From: Nepenthes gracilis
Taxonomy: Eukaryota > Streptophyta > Magnoliopsida > Caryophyllales > Nepenthaceae
DNA: 64,000 bases
NCBI GenBank assembly: GCA_033239525.1
Contig: BSYO01000026.1
Coordinates: forward strand, 3,224,001 to 3,288,000
Direction: 5' to 3'
Shown here in pieces: positions 1 through 11,921 of this stretch (positions are counted from its first letter, which is position 1; each line of letters opens with the position of its first letter). A program made the translations under genes and the position numbers. Below the pieces are notes generated by a model, which saw only the letters and a list, made by a program, of their open reading frames with translations, was not told the origin of the DNA and did no database searches.

Positions 1-664
1 CATTTATGATTTCCTACTTCCCAAAGATATCATTTATGATTTTATATTTTTCAAAGAGGGTCATTTATGACTTTGCATTTTCAAAACTTTGGAATTAGCT
101 AGTTCATTTATGTCATGTGTTCCCAACGTCATGAGTCATCACTCCGGCTCCTTTACTTTCTTGAACAACTTTTGATTTCAAAACCTGCTCCAAGGCCAGA
201 CTTATTTTTTTAATGGGAAATTTGGAGTGCATTTAGTGTCAAATGCCGGAGCTCTTAATCACAGGAAATCCGGATTGTTTTCAACAAAGGAAATTTGAGT
301 AGTTTTCGTATCATAGGAGGTCTTAATTCACAAGAAATCCGGACTTCTCAATGAAATCCGGACTTCTGTTCCCCACGGAATCCGGAGTTCTTTTTACCAA
401 GGGAAATCCGGACTTCATTTTATTAGGGGAATCCGGACTTCGTTTTATCAAGGAAATCCGGACTTCTTTTTCATCCAGAAATCCAGACTAGAATTTCACC
501 AATGAAATCCGGACTTCTTCTTATCCCGGAAATCCGGAGTTCTTAAGACCTAACTTGATTCCATCTTAAGCCGATGTACTTTTCTTATTTTGTTTTCCGG
601 TCAATTTGCGTTGACCGGACTTGATGATTAAAATTTTTCTTTTTAAAAATTTTGGGTCGTTACA
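1..664 (+). mobile_element. 3' part of a Ty3/gypsy-type LTR (5' end outside window)
   Basis: The stretch ends in GGGTCGTTACA at 654-664, the same kind of terminus (GGTCGTNACA) as the solo LTRs ending at 9377 and 56477, so I read it as the 3' end of a long LTR cut by the window edge. It begins with three loose repeats of CATTTATGATTT and contains an array of a near-palindromic 14-mer (265-542). No coding potential was seen. Family assignment (chromovirus with long LTRs) is inferred from the terminus only. Confidence 0.5.
265..542. repeat. Array of about ten GAAATCCGGACTTC motifs
   Basis: Near-identical 14-mers GAAATCCGGACTTC begin at about 265, 334, 353, 377, 403, 428, 453, 478, 504 and 529, separated by 19 to 69 bases, mostly about 25. 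The motif is almost its own reverse complement around a TCCGGA core. Variants change one or two bases (GGAATCCGGAGTTC, GAAATCCAGACTAG). The spacers are T-rich and not conserved, so the conserved unit is the motif and not a longer tandem repeat. Confidence 0.85.
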
Positions 665-1842
665 TGTATGTAAGTAATAAGATGCTCAATATCAATTCTA
701 ATTGACATATAATTACTATTAAAACTTCTGATGTAAGTTTATTTGCATTATCTGATCAAATTGTCTTAATTAGATAATCTAAAATTTATGATATCAATCT
801 AATTATTTGAGTAAACAATTTTTTTAAAAAAAAAATTAGTATTTCAAGAAGAAATAAGACAAATATATGACCACTTAGTAGATACATCAATTAAAATCAT
901 AAAATATTTATATAATCAACATTATGATTGACCAAATAATATTTTTTTAAAAAAAAATATGTCCAAACTTCTTGTGTATCATATCATGTAATTCAATTAA
1001 TTTTATCATTATAAAATACAACCAAGAAGATATATGATCTACCCAATATAAAATATGTAATTCAATTATATTATCTACCCAATATAAGCATTTATCATTT
1101 ATAAAATCATTGAAATTATTTATGCCTCTTCATACATGTAGAATATATGTAAAACTTCTTTAAATAGAACTTAGAGGTTTACAATATGATTAAAAAAAAA
1201 AGAAACTAAAATGAAAATAAAAGAAACTAGTTAAGTGGAACACTTTTATCACCAATTGAATAATCAAATTTTTTTTTTAATCACAGTATTTTTAAAAAAT
1301 ATTTTAATCAATAATAATAAAATTACTTATTTATATGTAATAAAAATAACATTATCATATAATAATAATTATAGAAAATATATTAAAAATATTAATTTGA
1401 AAATGTGACTTATAAAATTTATTGTATGAACAACACGACGCGCTCTCACATTTTAAGAGATGAATGTGACAGGATAAATGAGTCCAAAGTATGTGACAAG
1501 GACAATGAATATGAATATAATTTTATCACTTAGAAATTTTAAAAGATGGGAAATTTTAACCAAAAAAAATAATAATTCAAATTTATAATATAAAATTATT
1601 ATTCTTATAATGATAATTATTATTGTCTCTTTTAATAGTAATAATTTAGCAATACAAAAGGTATATACGATATGAGGATCTTACTTCTCCTAAAAAAGAG
1701 TCATTTCATTTTTTTTTATTTATACTGCCATATTAAAAAATCTAACTATTAAAGTTTAATAATATCCTATAAGTAGTTGTTTTTATTAAATTTATATTTT
1801 ATTATTTTTATCTTTAAATTTTTATGTAATGACTAAAATATA
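665..1842. other. AT-rich stretch without recognisable gene
   Basis: Very AT-rich sequence with short A and T runs and no open frame of interest. Nothing recognisable was seen; it may be old transposon or intergenic sequence. Confidence 0.6.
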
Positions 1843-2546
1843 GTTGATGCGTCTCGAAAATTTGGATTATTGTATGAATTAAAGAGTAAGTTATTTCGCT
1901 TGGATATCTGAATGCAAACGAGTTGAATCTTTATAATTATGAATCAGAATCTTACACACCATAATAAAATAAATTGGATATAAGAAATATATGAGATCCG
2001 CTTCCCGATATGTTTTTGACGCTTAAATCGGTAATCTTTCTAATAAGATTAAAAAAATGTTGAGGAAGGAAATGTAAGGAATAAAAGGGGATGATGATGA
2101 GTATATATTTTGAGAGTTATACTCCTTTTGTGTACTCGTCCGATTAAATAACATTTTTTTCCTTATTTTTTCTCTTTCTCTTTTTTTGGCAAGAGATTTT
2201 ATTAATAAATAGAAGTACCGTTTCACTATCGGCATCTAAAATTAATGTGTACATGACAATGTTTCGTGATAAAAGGTGTTACTAACAGTGTGTAATGATT
2301 GTTTTTATTTAATAATAGGGTCACATGATTTTCAGACACAACGTCACTTCGATTGCTTATTATGGTCATCATTTAATATCTGAATGTTCAGGCTTTATAT
2401 TTTAATTCAAACGTTTGTACGCTATTACTTTATGGGTTTTGTGGCATTTTCTATTGGTATATCGACATTTTAACCTCTTGTCAAACTGAATATTTGCCTC
2501 TTATCCAATTGAGTATTGAGTTGATCTGTTCTTGATTATACCCATT
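1843..2546 (+). repeat. 0.7-kb dispersed repeat, copy 1 (LTR-like)
   Basis: Shares order and many blocks with 40319-41026: a GCGTCT start, TGTAYGAATTA, CCATAATAAAATAAA, then GACGCT followed closely by GTAATCTTTCT, a GGGGATGA block, CTCCTTTTTGTG-like block, and an end near ATACCCAT. TG-like start, CA-like end and size suggest an LTR or solo LTR, but no primer-binding site or coding region is attached. The Tat element begins immediately at its 3' end. Confidence 0.5.
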
Positions 2547-3159
2547 TGATGGGTACAGTCAAAATTGAGCTACCCAAATGGAGGAGCCCATTGAGAAGGA
2601 GGCCCAATGGAGAAATAACCCTGTACATGGCAAAAATGGGCCAAACTCCTCTCAAGACCCATGAGCTACGATTAAATTTGGTTTACGTTTTCGCTTTCAT
2701 GAAGAACAACTAACTGTAACCGGGCACCCCTTATCTATGAAGGTAGGTCTAAAACTGTCTTTTCTTATCCAAAGATGGTTACAGGAATAGATAAAAACAG
2801 TTGAGCATTATCAAAACGGTCCCAATATTATAAAAGGAGGCTATCAGATATAGGAGGGGGACGAATTCACTCTCTCCCAATCATATACAAAAACAAAAGA
2901 TATACCAAACAAAATAAACACATATATACTTTCCATTGCATCTTTCTTTGATATGAAGAGATTTTTCTGACTTGAGCGTTGAAAAGCCTATCGGGAATCA
3001 CTCCCCGTAGGTGATTTGACTCTCATATTTTTATTTGTGGCGCACAGGTTTCAGATTTTTAAAGATATCGATCAGATCCACGTTATTCAAGTCAACTGAG
3101 TAAGGAGATTTGAAGCGAGAATCAAGGTCCGTTTAAAATTCGGATCTCGAAATGTATCA
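2547..3159 (+). repeat. 5' LTR of the Tat-type element
   Basis: Begins TGATGGGTAC and ends GTATCA. It is collinear with 11922-12535 with scattered substitutions. A TATAAAA box lies at 2829-2835. Confidence 0.88.
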
Positions 3160-3160
3160 T

Positions 3161-3174
3161 TGGCGCCGTCTGTG
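3161..3174 (+). promoter_or_regulatory. Primer-binding site of the Tat-type element
   Basis: TGGCGCCGTCTGTG starts one base after the 5' LTR. TGGCGCCGT matches the complement of the 3' end of plant tRNA-Asp over nine bases and then diverges; this form is common in plant Tat-like elements. Confidence 0.7.
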
Positions 3175-3859
3175 AAAAACGACCGAAAGGCCTACTTTAC
3201 CACATTACATACACAAGGATGGTTAACACCAAAATACACACAAATGCTCCTGCTAAGGATGTTGCCTCCCTAGGAATGACCCTCCGGTAGCTAGTCATGG
3301 GGAGGACCGACAAATGGACTTAATTCATGAACTTAATAACCGAATGAAAAACATGGTTGCGGCAATCCACATCTTCTATGGACATCTGGGTTGGTAGAAG
3401 CAAGGAATGCCAGTCTCAACCCTAGGCAATCCTGCTTCAAAAAGAAAAAATCAAAGGAGGAGACGCCCAACTAGAAACATCAAATAGTTAGGAAACCATG
3501 CCAGAATGACCTCAAACGACGAAGGAGGAGTTCAATCATAATTGGAAGGCCGATTAGACCCATGATCCCAGGAAGAAAGCCCAAAATGGCGTAATCCACG
3601 CTACTCTTGGGTTGACTGCAAACCCCAAGATCAGGAAGAAGCCTATTGTAACATATAGCCGGCAAAAAGAAGCAGTCACCCTGCTAGGCCACAACACATG
3701 GAGTTGAGGAATTTCCTCAACAAAAAAGGATCGACAGCCATTTCTTAGGTGGAAGAAAAAGTTGAAAAGATTTGGCAACATGTGTTTGGAAGAAACGCAC
3801 AAGGACCTTCTGCCGATTTGAGGATATCACCATTTACAATGGAGATTTGAACATACCCA

Positions 3860-4565
3860 ATTCCTCACAAATTTAAAATGCCAACTTTGGATGTTTATGA
3901 TGGAAGTATTGATCCTATGAATTATCTTAACTACTTCCGTATACATCTGAGTTTTCAAGACTTAGATGAAATAGCCATGTGCCAATATTTTCCCTTAATG
4001 CTCAAAGGAAATGTCCGGATTTGGTTTCATCAATTGCCACCAAATTAATTTGGTCATTTGAAGAATTGGTTGACAATTTTTTAACTCAATTTGCCTCCAG
4101 TCAAAGAATTGAAAAGCAACACTGGCACTTGGCTCGTATTAAATAAGGACTAAGGGAGAGTTTAAAGAGTTTTCTAAGAAGGTTCACCGCAGAAGCCCAA
4201 CGGATTCCATGACTCACCGATAAAGTGAAGCTAAATACCTTCATTTTTATTCTAGAGTCAAGCAAATTTTTAAATATCTTGCTCATAAGAATCCGAAGAC
4301 CTTTTGCGAGGCAAAAACCATTACCCGTGCATATATAGCAGTAAAGGAAGTAAATGAAGCAAAGAAGCCAAGTCATGTTGATCACATGCAGCAAGGACCT
4401 GCAAATGGAAGGAAAAGGAATGGAGACCGTGTTGACTTTCGTGACTCAAGAAAGTAGTCTAGAATCGAGTCAAGGGATCGAAGGGAGTACAAACCTATTC
4501 TTTTGTAAATTCAAGGAGAAAATTTCCTCAAGTAGCCAAAGCCGGCTAAAGACCCAAAAGTAGAA
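3860..4565 (+). pseudogene. gag remnant of the Tat-type element
   Basis: Translating about 3870-4330 gives a Retrotrans_gag-like domain: KFKMPTLDVYDGSIDP, then FPLMLKGNVRIWFHQLPPN and SLKSFLRRFTAEAQRI. These match the conserved order 'YDG..DP', 'F...LKG.A..WF..LPP' and 'S..F..RF..EA'. The frame is broken by stops near 4047 and 4145 and by a shift before 4354. The sequence further upstream (3180-3860) is too decayed to read. Confidence 0.75.
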
Positions 4566-4858
4566 GATCAATCCAAATATTATGATTATCATCGATCTTC
4601 TGTCATAGTATAGAGGAATGTCAGACTTTACAAAGGAAAATTGAAGAACTTGTTTGGAATGGACACCTCACCAAGTTCTTGAAGGATCCGGAACAAACTC
4701 TTGGAGAAAGAGTAGAGGGAAGGCATGATCAACAACAGCAACAGCATCCGAAGAATAGAGTGGTGGTCGGAATGGTTAGCACGATATCAACCAAACCATC
4801 CAAAGGCCGCACTCTAGATTGACCAAAAGTTGATGATGGTAATGAAAAGAAGCCAAGG

Positions 4859-5240
4859 ATGGAGACTAGAGATGATGTAATTAGTTTTGACAAAGAGGAC
4901 ATGTCACATGTACAACTTCCTTATTCAGATCCTTTAGTTGTATCAACACTTGTTTCTAATGGTAATATAGATTATCAATTGAAACGAGTCTTTATAGATA
5001 ATAAAAGTTTAAGTAATTTACTTTACCTTGATGCATATTTTAAGTTGGGACTTAAAAAAAGTCAACTTAAACCTGCAAGTGAACCTCTTTACGGATTAGA
5101 TAATGAACCGGTGTTCGTCCAAGGAACCATATAATTAGAAGTTACCTTGGGAACATATCCTAAAATCTCCTCTCATACTCTCACTTTCCTAGTGGTTCAT
5201 CTACCTTCTATTTACAATATCATTTTAGGCCAATTGTGAT
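4859..5240 (+). pseudogene. Aspartic protease remnant of the Tat-type element
   Basis: The frame from 4859 reads VFIDNKSLSNLLYLDAYFKL, which corresponds to the usual 'VLVDSGSSADILYLDAF.KL' of plant gypsy proteases. The Asp is kept, but the catalytic Ser-Gly is replaced by Asn-Lys, and a stop at 5132 interrupts the domain before the hydrophobic LPSIYNIILG segment at about 5205-5235. It is inactive by sequence. Confidence 0.75.
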
Positions 5241-5584
5241 TGTCGATTTTCGGGATAGTAACTTCTTTCCCACACTTAAAAATGAAATTTATAACCCCGT
5301 ATGGTGTGGGAGAAGTCCTGAGTGATCAAGTAGTCGATCGGACATATTATTTGTCTCAAATTACTCAAATAACTCTAGAACAACCACTTGAGGACTTTGA
5401 TTATCGAGATAAAGCAACCCTACAACAAACCCAATCTGGTGAGACGACAGATCAGATCCCTCTAGACCCTGATGATTCGAAAAAATGTATACAAATTGAA
5501 AGCTCGCTTTCTAAGCATATGCGAGACCAACTTATTACCTTTCTTTGACATAATGCGGATATCTTTGCATGTTTTCCCACTAAC

Positions 5585-6573
5585 ATGCCAGGAATCCCAA
5601 CCGAATTCATGGTCTACAGGTTGGGCCTTAATTCCAAACACAAGCCTTTTAGACAAAAGCGAAGAAATCACTCGATTGAGAAACTAATTGTTATTCGTGA
5701 AGAAGTGAAAAAGTTATTAAATACCTGTTTCATCAAAGAAGTTCAATATTCTGATTGGCTCTTCAAAGTGGTACTTGTGAAGAAAAGTAATGGAAAGTGG
5801 CGGATGTGCATGAATTTTACCAACATGAACAAAGATTGCCCAAAGGATAGTTATCCGTTGCCCAGAATAGATCTGTTGGTGGTTCCACGTCAAGACACGA
5901 GTTATTAAGCTTCATGGACATATATTTTGGATACAATCAAATCCGAATGAATCCAAAAAATGAAAAACACGCTTCCTTTATGACCGACCAAGGTACGTAT
6001 TGTTATAAGGTCATACATTTTGGTTTAAAAATATTGGAATCACATACCGGTGGCTTGTCAACAAAATATTCAAAATTCAAATCAATCAAAATATGAAAAT
6101 ATACATGGACGATATACTCATCAAGAGTAAAACTGCCAGCAATCATACTTGTGATCTAAGTGAAACCTTTTAGGTATTTCAAAAGTATCAAATAAAGCTA
6201 AATCCGACCAAATATGTTTTTAGAGTGTCTTCTAAAAAATTCCTATGATTCATAGTATCCCAACGAGAGATTGAAACCGATCCGAGAAAAATAAAAGTTA
6301 TCATTGACATAGCTCCACCTTAAACGGTGAACGATGATCAACGGCTGATGGTAAGACTTGCGGCTTTATCTCAATTCTTGGCTAAGTTAGCTGAGAAATA
6401 TTTCCCTTTCTTCAAAGCTTTGAGAAGGATAAAAACAAATGGCTTTATTTGGATAGCCAACTGCTAGACTGCTTTTCAAGAATTGAAAAATTATTTATCC
6501 AATCCTCCCCTATTGGCTTTGCCAAAACAGGGGAAAGATTTGCACCTCTATCTAATAGTATCAAAAGTAGCGT
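5585..6573 (+). pseudogene. Reverse transcriptase remnant of the Tat-type element (5' part of RT-RNase H)
   Basis: Fragments in shifting frames give SNGKWRMCMNFTNMNKDCPKDSYPLPRID (about 5786-5872, quoted here only as two known blocks: KWRMC and PKDSYPLPRID), then YFGYNQIRMNP and the catalytic YMDD box in KIYMDDILIKSK at about 6090-6125. Stops near 5906 and 6094 and several frameshifts break it. The RNase H part starts at about 6540 (HLYLIVSKVAL) and is cut by the solo LTR at 6573; it resumes in phase at 9383. Confidence 0.82.
6569..6573. repeat. Target-site duplication, left copy (AGCGT)
   Basis: AGCGT directly before the TG end of the solo LTR; the identical right copy is at 9378-9382. Confidence 0.9.
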
Positions 6574-9377
6574 TGTAACACCCTGATAGTTTGACCCGAA
6601 TTATATAGTGATAGGTTTAATATAATAATAAATAAAATGATACATTGATATCAATAAATATTATAAATAATAATGGGTATTAAATAATTAATAGTAAATG
6701 ATAAATGATAATAATAATGATAAATGGGAGCAATAATATATATTAATAAATATTAATAATAATTAATAATAAATAATAGCATTACTAATGAATAATAATA
6801 TTAAATAATATTATAATAAAATAATAATAAATAAGTAAATAATAATAATAATAGAAAAAAATTGAAAAATAGGAGGGCAAATGAACGAAGAAGAAGGAGA
6901 GGAAAGAGGGATAAGTTAATGGCCGAAATTGCTGTGACGACTACTGCCGATTGGTTCGAGTAGCCATTTTTCTTCTTTCTCTCGGTCGTTAGCTTCATTT
7001 TCTCCATGGGTGTTGCCTGATTTGCTTTAAAAGCAAAGATTGCTTTCTTATTTCTCTTTGGAGACTCGTGAGTGGATGAAACTAGCAAAAAGGATTGGAA
7101 TTCCACGGCTGTGACTGTTGTCGCCGTTGTTGCCTCTGCTGTTACCATTGTCGACCATGTTGCCATTGCTATTGTCAATTCTGGCTACTATCACTGTGAC
7201 TGTTTAAGGCCGCCGCTACAGTTGGTGCCGAAGTCGAAGCCAAAACTGCTACTAATCCTAGCCGGGTTTACAGTAATCAGGCAAGTGAATCCCCTTTAAT
7301 GTCATTCTCCTCTGTTTGCAAGTGATTCCTCTTACTTTCATTATTTCCTCCAATCGCAAGTAAATTTTCCTTCTTTGCAAATTAATTCCTTTTTTCTCTC
7401 ATAAGCATCGTAATCCTTGTTGTTAGTGTTATTAGTGTGTTAATTTGCCGTGGATTGGTGAGGATTAGCCTTGTTGGAAATGAATCTGAAATTGAGGAAA
7501 AACAAAGTTTCGTGCTCTGGCCGATGGCATTGTGAGGGATGGGGGAATTGATGATTAAATATATATGTATATTGCGTGTGTGGGTGTGAACGGTTGGGTG
7601 TGCAGCCGTGTGTGTAATGGGAGTGTGTAATGAGTGTGGTTGTGCGCAGGTGTGGGTGAGTGTATGCACTGTGTGTGAAGGGTGTGTAATTTGGCATGGG
7701 CGGTATGGGTGTGTACTGCTGTGGGCAGTGTGGGTGTGCGTTGACATGTGTATATATGAATATAAATCAAAATAAATATATTTATTTATTTATAAATGTA
7801 GGCAATATGTGTATTTATATTTTTGAGTAAGGATGTATGTCCAAGGGTGTGTGTTAGTAAAGTGGAAGTAAATTATTATGAATTGGGTTGTGCATGGAAG
7901 AACCCATAATATGATCATGAATATTAAATTTTAGAGAGTAGAGTTAAGAACATCATTTAATTTCGTGGTAGTATATGAATAAAAATAAAATATTATATAT
8001 GTTTGGAATCAATTGATTTATATATTGGCCTTAATTATAGGTATCGCACCGGAACAGAATGGAAGAATAGTTAAATGGTTGAACTAAGTAAATTAATCTC
8101 AATGTGTTTATCCTTTCTTCGTTCCGTGATAAATTTCTTTGTGTTGGATTTGATAACGTGAGTACGGTCCTTGTTAGTACCGAATGACAGTTCTATCGTT
8201 GTAGTTGTAAAACTTTCTTTGTGTTATACTTGATCGTGTGAGTAATTGGAGTATTGGCATCCTACGGTCAATATTAAGGATAGCGTATGAAAACACTATG
8301 GTATCTAATCAAATGGGAGGTTATGGTACCTTAGTATGGTCTACACTTATCCGATACTGATTTCTGTATTATGATGATAATAAAATATACTGATTATTGT
8401 GAAGGGATTCTTATACCCATGTGACCATCGTAGAAAATGATATTAGGGATATTATTTGGCGAGGGGTATCACGGATGGTATCGACATATTACAGGTACAG
8501 TTTCTGGAAGGACTGTAGAGATAGTTGAATATCATGGATAACCTCGTTGCACTAACCCAACCATTGAGGGTGTAAATACGCGGCCTTTGGTTCATGATGA
8601 CAGAATAAGGTCTAAGGAGATTTTTTATGATATTCCGTCATTATTGATACCTCATTAGTTTGGGATTCGATGGAATCCACGATTTATATTTGGTAGAATC
8701 CATGTGTCGGATTTTACACTATCTAGATTTAGTGGAATTCATGTTGTTAGTATTATTTGATATTCAGGTCGTTTACGCTAACATTTGAATCAGGGAATCC
8801 CCGTATATCTCTTGATGTCGGATTCTAAGGGGTTTCCGCATGTTATTGGCAATCTTATTATCTTTGTCATATAAGGGTCGAGGAGGCCTATCTTGCTATT
8901 GATTTGAGTCGTATTTACGATATGTTGTAACTTCTCGGATATAGTTAGATTATTATAAAAATATTGCAACCATTATATTTTGATATCCGAGATATTTATT
9001 ATTTACTAAGTATTTTTTATTATTATCACTTGTTGGGTTTTGACTTACCATTGTATTTTTTTACCTTCAGATTGAGTTGCCTGTATAGTGTGGACCGTAA
9101 AATCCTACTTTGGCGTCAGAAATTCGTGATAGAGAAGATAGTAGAAATAAAGGCTCGTGTGAAGAAGTTCTAGAGACAGTTCATCGATTGAGGTTTTATT
9201 TGGATATGTTATTGGGACTATATTTTCGAGACAATAATATTGTATATATATTTATTATCTCAAAAAAATTTATTATGAAAATTATAATTATGATGTCGAA
9301 TTTATGATGATTGAAATTTTGAATTTCCTCGTGATCGATTTAAATTGGGTCGAGTGACTCGAGTTTAGGTCGTCACA
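6574..9377 (+). mobile_element. Solo LTR (2.8 kb) inserted in the Tat-type pol gene
   Basis: The insert begins TGTAACACCC and ends GGTCGTCACA and is flanked by perfect 5-bp direct repeats AGCGT (6569-6573 and 9378-9382). Removing it and one repeat restores the RNase H reading 'SKVAL|SSVLIQ'. No primer-binding site, polypurine tract or retroviral domain occurs inside, and its first bases are not repeated internally, so it is a solo LTR and not a small complete element. The ends resemble long-LTR chromoviruses (Tekay-like, inferred). Short open frames inside (such as 6801-7178 on the - strand and 7072-7299) look like low-complexity chance frames. Confidence 0.9.
7565..7750 (+). repeat. Degenerate TGTGTGGG-type microsatellite
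   Basis: A G/T-rich strand with many GTGTGNG units inside the solo LTR. It produces several overlapping histidine/threonine-rich open frames on the opposite strand that are not genes. Confidence 0.7.
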
Positions 9378-9382
9378 AGCGT

Positions 9383-9640
9383 TGAGTTCGGTTTTGATCC
9401 AGCGACATTCAGATATGGAATGGCCGTTCTATTATATTAATAAGACGTTAGTTGACACATAGACCCATTACATATTTATTAAAAAGGTTGCACTAATACT
9501 CATCTATTTGACTAGGAAGTTGCGACCATATTTTTAGGCGCACGACATAATTATTTTGACTAATCAATTGCTGAAGGCCATATTACAGAAGCCTGATATA
9601 TCTGAAAGACTAGTCAAGTGGGCCATCGAATTGAGTTAAT
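9383..9640 (+). pseudogene. RNase H (RT-linked) remnant, 3' part of the split Tat pol
   Basis: Continues the frame interrupted at 6573: SSVLIQRHSDMEWPFYYINK, then a segment with KLRPYF-like and LTNQLLKAILQKPDISERLVKW-like readings, the usual end of gypsy RT-RNase H ('V.T.QPL...L.KP..SGRL.KW'). It is interrupted by several stops. Confidence 0.72.
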
Positions 9641-9775
9641 TTAACATTAAGTTTAGACCAAGACCTAGTCATCAAAAGATAAGCCTTAGCTGACTTCATT
9701 GTTGAAACCACCATTCCAATCCCAGACACCCATATTGCTAATGAAGATGCCAATCAGATAAATAGGATACCGATT

Positions 9776-10225
9776 TTGACTTTACATGTTGATGGGTCAT
9801 TGACTCTATCCGATAGTAGTGTTGGGGTAGTTTTGAGAACTCGGGAGGGAAATGAAATAAGCTATTCCTTGAAATTGGAATTCTTAACAACTAATAATAT
9901 TGCAGAGTATGAGACTTTGCTTGCTGAACTCCGATTGGCCAAAGAGTGTTCAGTGAAGCACGTGGTTGTTTATAGCAACTCTGAATTGATCATCAATCAA
10001 GTTTAGGAAAGTTTTGATATGACAAATACTTTGTTGATGAGTTACCTTGATAAGTTAAGGAGAATGATTGGATATTTTGACAAAATGGAGATAGTTTATA
10101 TCCCACGGGCAGAGAATGGAAAAGCATACCAACTTGCAAGGGCAGCAACATCCGAAAATTCAAAACAGTACTCAAAATTCTTAAGGGAAGTTCTGATTAC
10201 TCCAAGTATTGTAGAGTTAGAGTAA
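9776..10225 (+). pseudogene. Second (plant-type) RNase H of the Tat-type element
   Basis: Reads LHVDGSLTLSDSSVGVVL with the first acidic residue (D in HVDG), then NIAEYETLLAELRLAKE carrying the conserved Glu, then VVVYSNSELIINQV where the usual 'YSDS' Asp has become Asn, and, after a frameshift, PRAENGKAYQLARAA. This extra RNase H after RT-RNase H marks the Tat lineage. A stop at 10004 and the lost Asp make it inactive. Confidence 0.8.
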
Positions 10226-10258
10226 GAAGTTCTGCACATTAATGAGAGTGAGAATTGG

Positions 10259-11330
10259 ATGTCGCATTATTGGAGATATATAGCTGACGGCACGTTATCG
10301 GATAATCCAGATGATGTCAAATGCGTGAAGAAGACATCGGGTTGGTACATTATAGTGGAAGGAAAGCTGTACCGCCAAGCATACTCAACCCCATATCTTT
10401 GGTGTCTTACTCCGGAAGAGGCCGATTATGCCTTAAGTGAGGTCCATCTTAAAATATGCGAATCCCATATTTGAGAAAAAATTTAGCCTTTAAAATAATA
10501 TGCTAAGGCTATTATTAACCAACGATGAAGAAGGACGTTGTCAATTTTGTTAAAAAATGTAAGAACTGCCAATTACACGGTAACATGCTTCATCAACCAC
10601 CGGTCAAGTTAAGAACTCTATAGGCCCCATGGCCATTTGCCCAATGGGGACTCGATATACTTGGCCCATTTTCAGTGACTTCTGGTTAGAAAAAATTTAT
10701 TATCGTAGGTATTGATTATTTTACCAAATCAGTAGAGGCTTCTCTGTTGGCCAATATTACTGAGTATAATGCCACAAAGTTTGTTAGACAAAATATCATC
10801 TGTAGATTTGAGATTCCATAAAGAATAATAACGGATAATGGGACTCAATTCACGGGAAAGCGCTTCATCAAGTATTGTGCAAGTCTAGGCATCAGATTGA
10901 TCCATACTTCAGTGGTGAACCCACAATCCAACGGGCAGGTAGAAGTAACCAATAGAACGGTATTACATGGACTGAAAATCGAAATGGATGACACTAGGGG
11001 CTCCTATACAGATGAGTTACCTTCAATATTATAGTCATATTTGGACGGTACCTAAGGAGCCAACACGCAAAACACCATTCAGTTTATGCTATGGTACGGA
11101 GGCGGTAAGTCCTATAGAGATAGGATTACCCAGTTTTCATGTTGAAAATTTTAACTCCTTCATAATAATCAAAGACTTAGGGAACATCTCGACCTACTTG
11201 ATAAAGCCCAAGAAATAGCCAATGTGCGTACTGCTGCATATAAACAATGGGTTGCACGATATTACAATAAGAGGGTAAAGGCGCATAAATTTGATATGGG
11301 AGATTTAGTCTTAAGAAGCATAGAAGCAAC
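10259..11330 (+). pseudogene. Integrase remnant of the Tat-type element
   Basis: Starts with a linker (SHYWRYIADGTLSDNP, VEGKLYRQAYSTP) and a zinc-finger remnant (VHLKICESH, KNCQLHG), followed by the DDE core: LDILGPF at about 10650, IITDNGTQF at about 10832 and NGQVEVTNR at about 10930, so all three acidic residues can be seen. It closes with TPFSLCYGTEAVSPIEI at about 11070. Stops at 10472, 10622 and 10688 and shifts near 11030 break it. Confidence 0.82.
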
Positions 11331-11921
11331 AAAATGGGAATTGTGGAAAGCTTTTTGACATCTTCTAGACAAATAAGAAAGGGAGATAAGAATGCTCCTA
11401 GCAGCCAGCAACGCTTTATGTCACTGGAGTTGAGGAGCAAGTGGAACATCGTGTCCTGAAAAAGATTTATCACAGGGGTGGAGGAAGATCCACAGGAACT
11501 CAAAACCCTAGTTTCAACCAACAACAATAGAAGAACAACTCCAGGACAAATGCGAAAAGGGAAACCAAAGTGGTTTCTCATGAGAAAATGAGAAACTAAA
11601 GCATATTTCAAACGCCTAGGACAAATTATCTCTAATAGCAAGAAATCCATACCAGTATCAGACTATTGCTATGATAGCATGTGTAGCATAAAGGCATAAA
11701 TGGTTTTCCTATTTATAGTCTAAGAGGGACCAACAAATCATTAAGTGTAGAATATTTTTTCACATCAACAGGATATTCATTACCATAAGAAATTAATAGC
11801 AAATCTATAGAGAATAGCTGAATATAGGGAATCAAATCAGGGCCAACACGATTAAAGAGATTCCTACCATCAACGAACATGCCGAATGTTGAACTCTCAA
11901 ACCTTTAATATGGAGGGTTAG

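Noticed and set aside
6801..7299. Ala/Val/Thr-rich frames on both strands
   Set aside because: Low-complexity composition inside the solo LTR, both strands open together; no domain.
7382..7770. Overlapping His/Thr-rich open frames on the - strand
   Set aside because: They are translations of the TGTGTGGG microsatellite inside the solo LTR; no start context, domain or conservation.
11177..11650. 157-codon frame on the - strand
   Set aside because: Antisense to the end of the Tat integrase; shadow frame.
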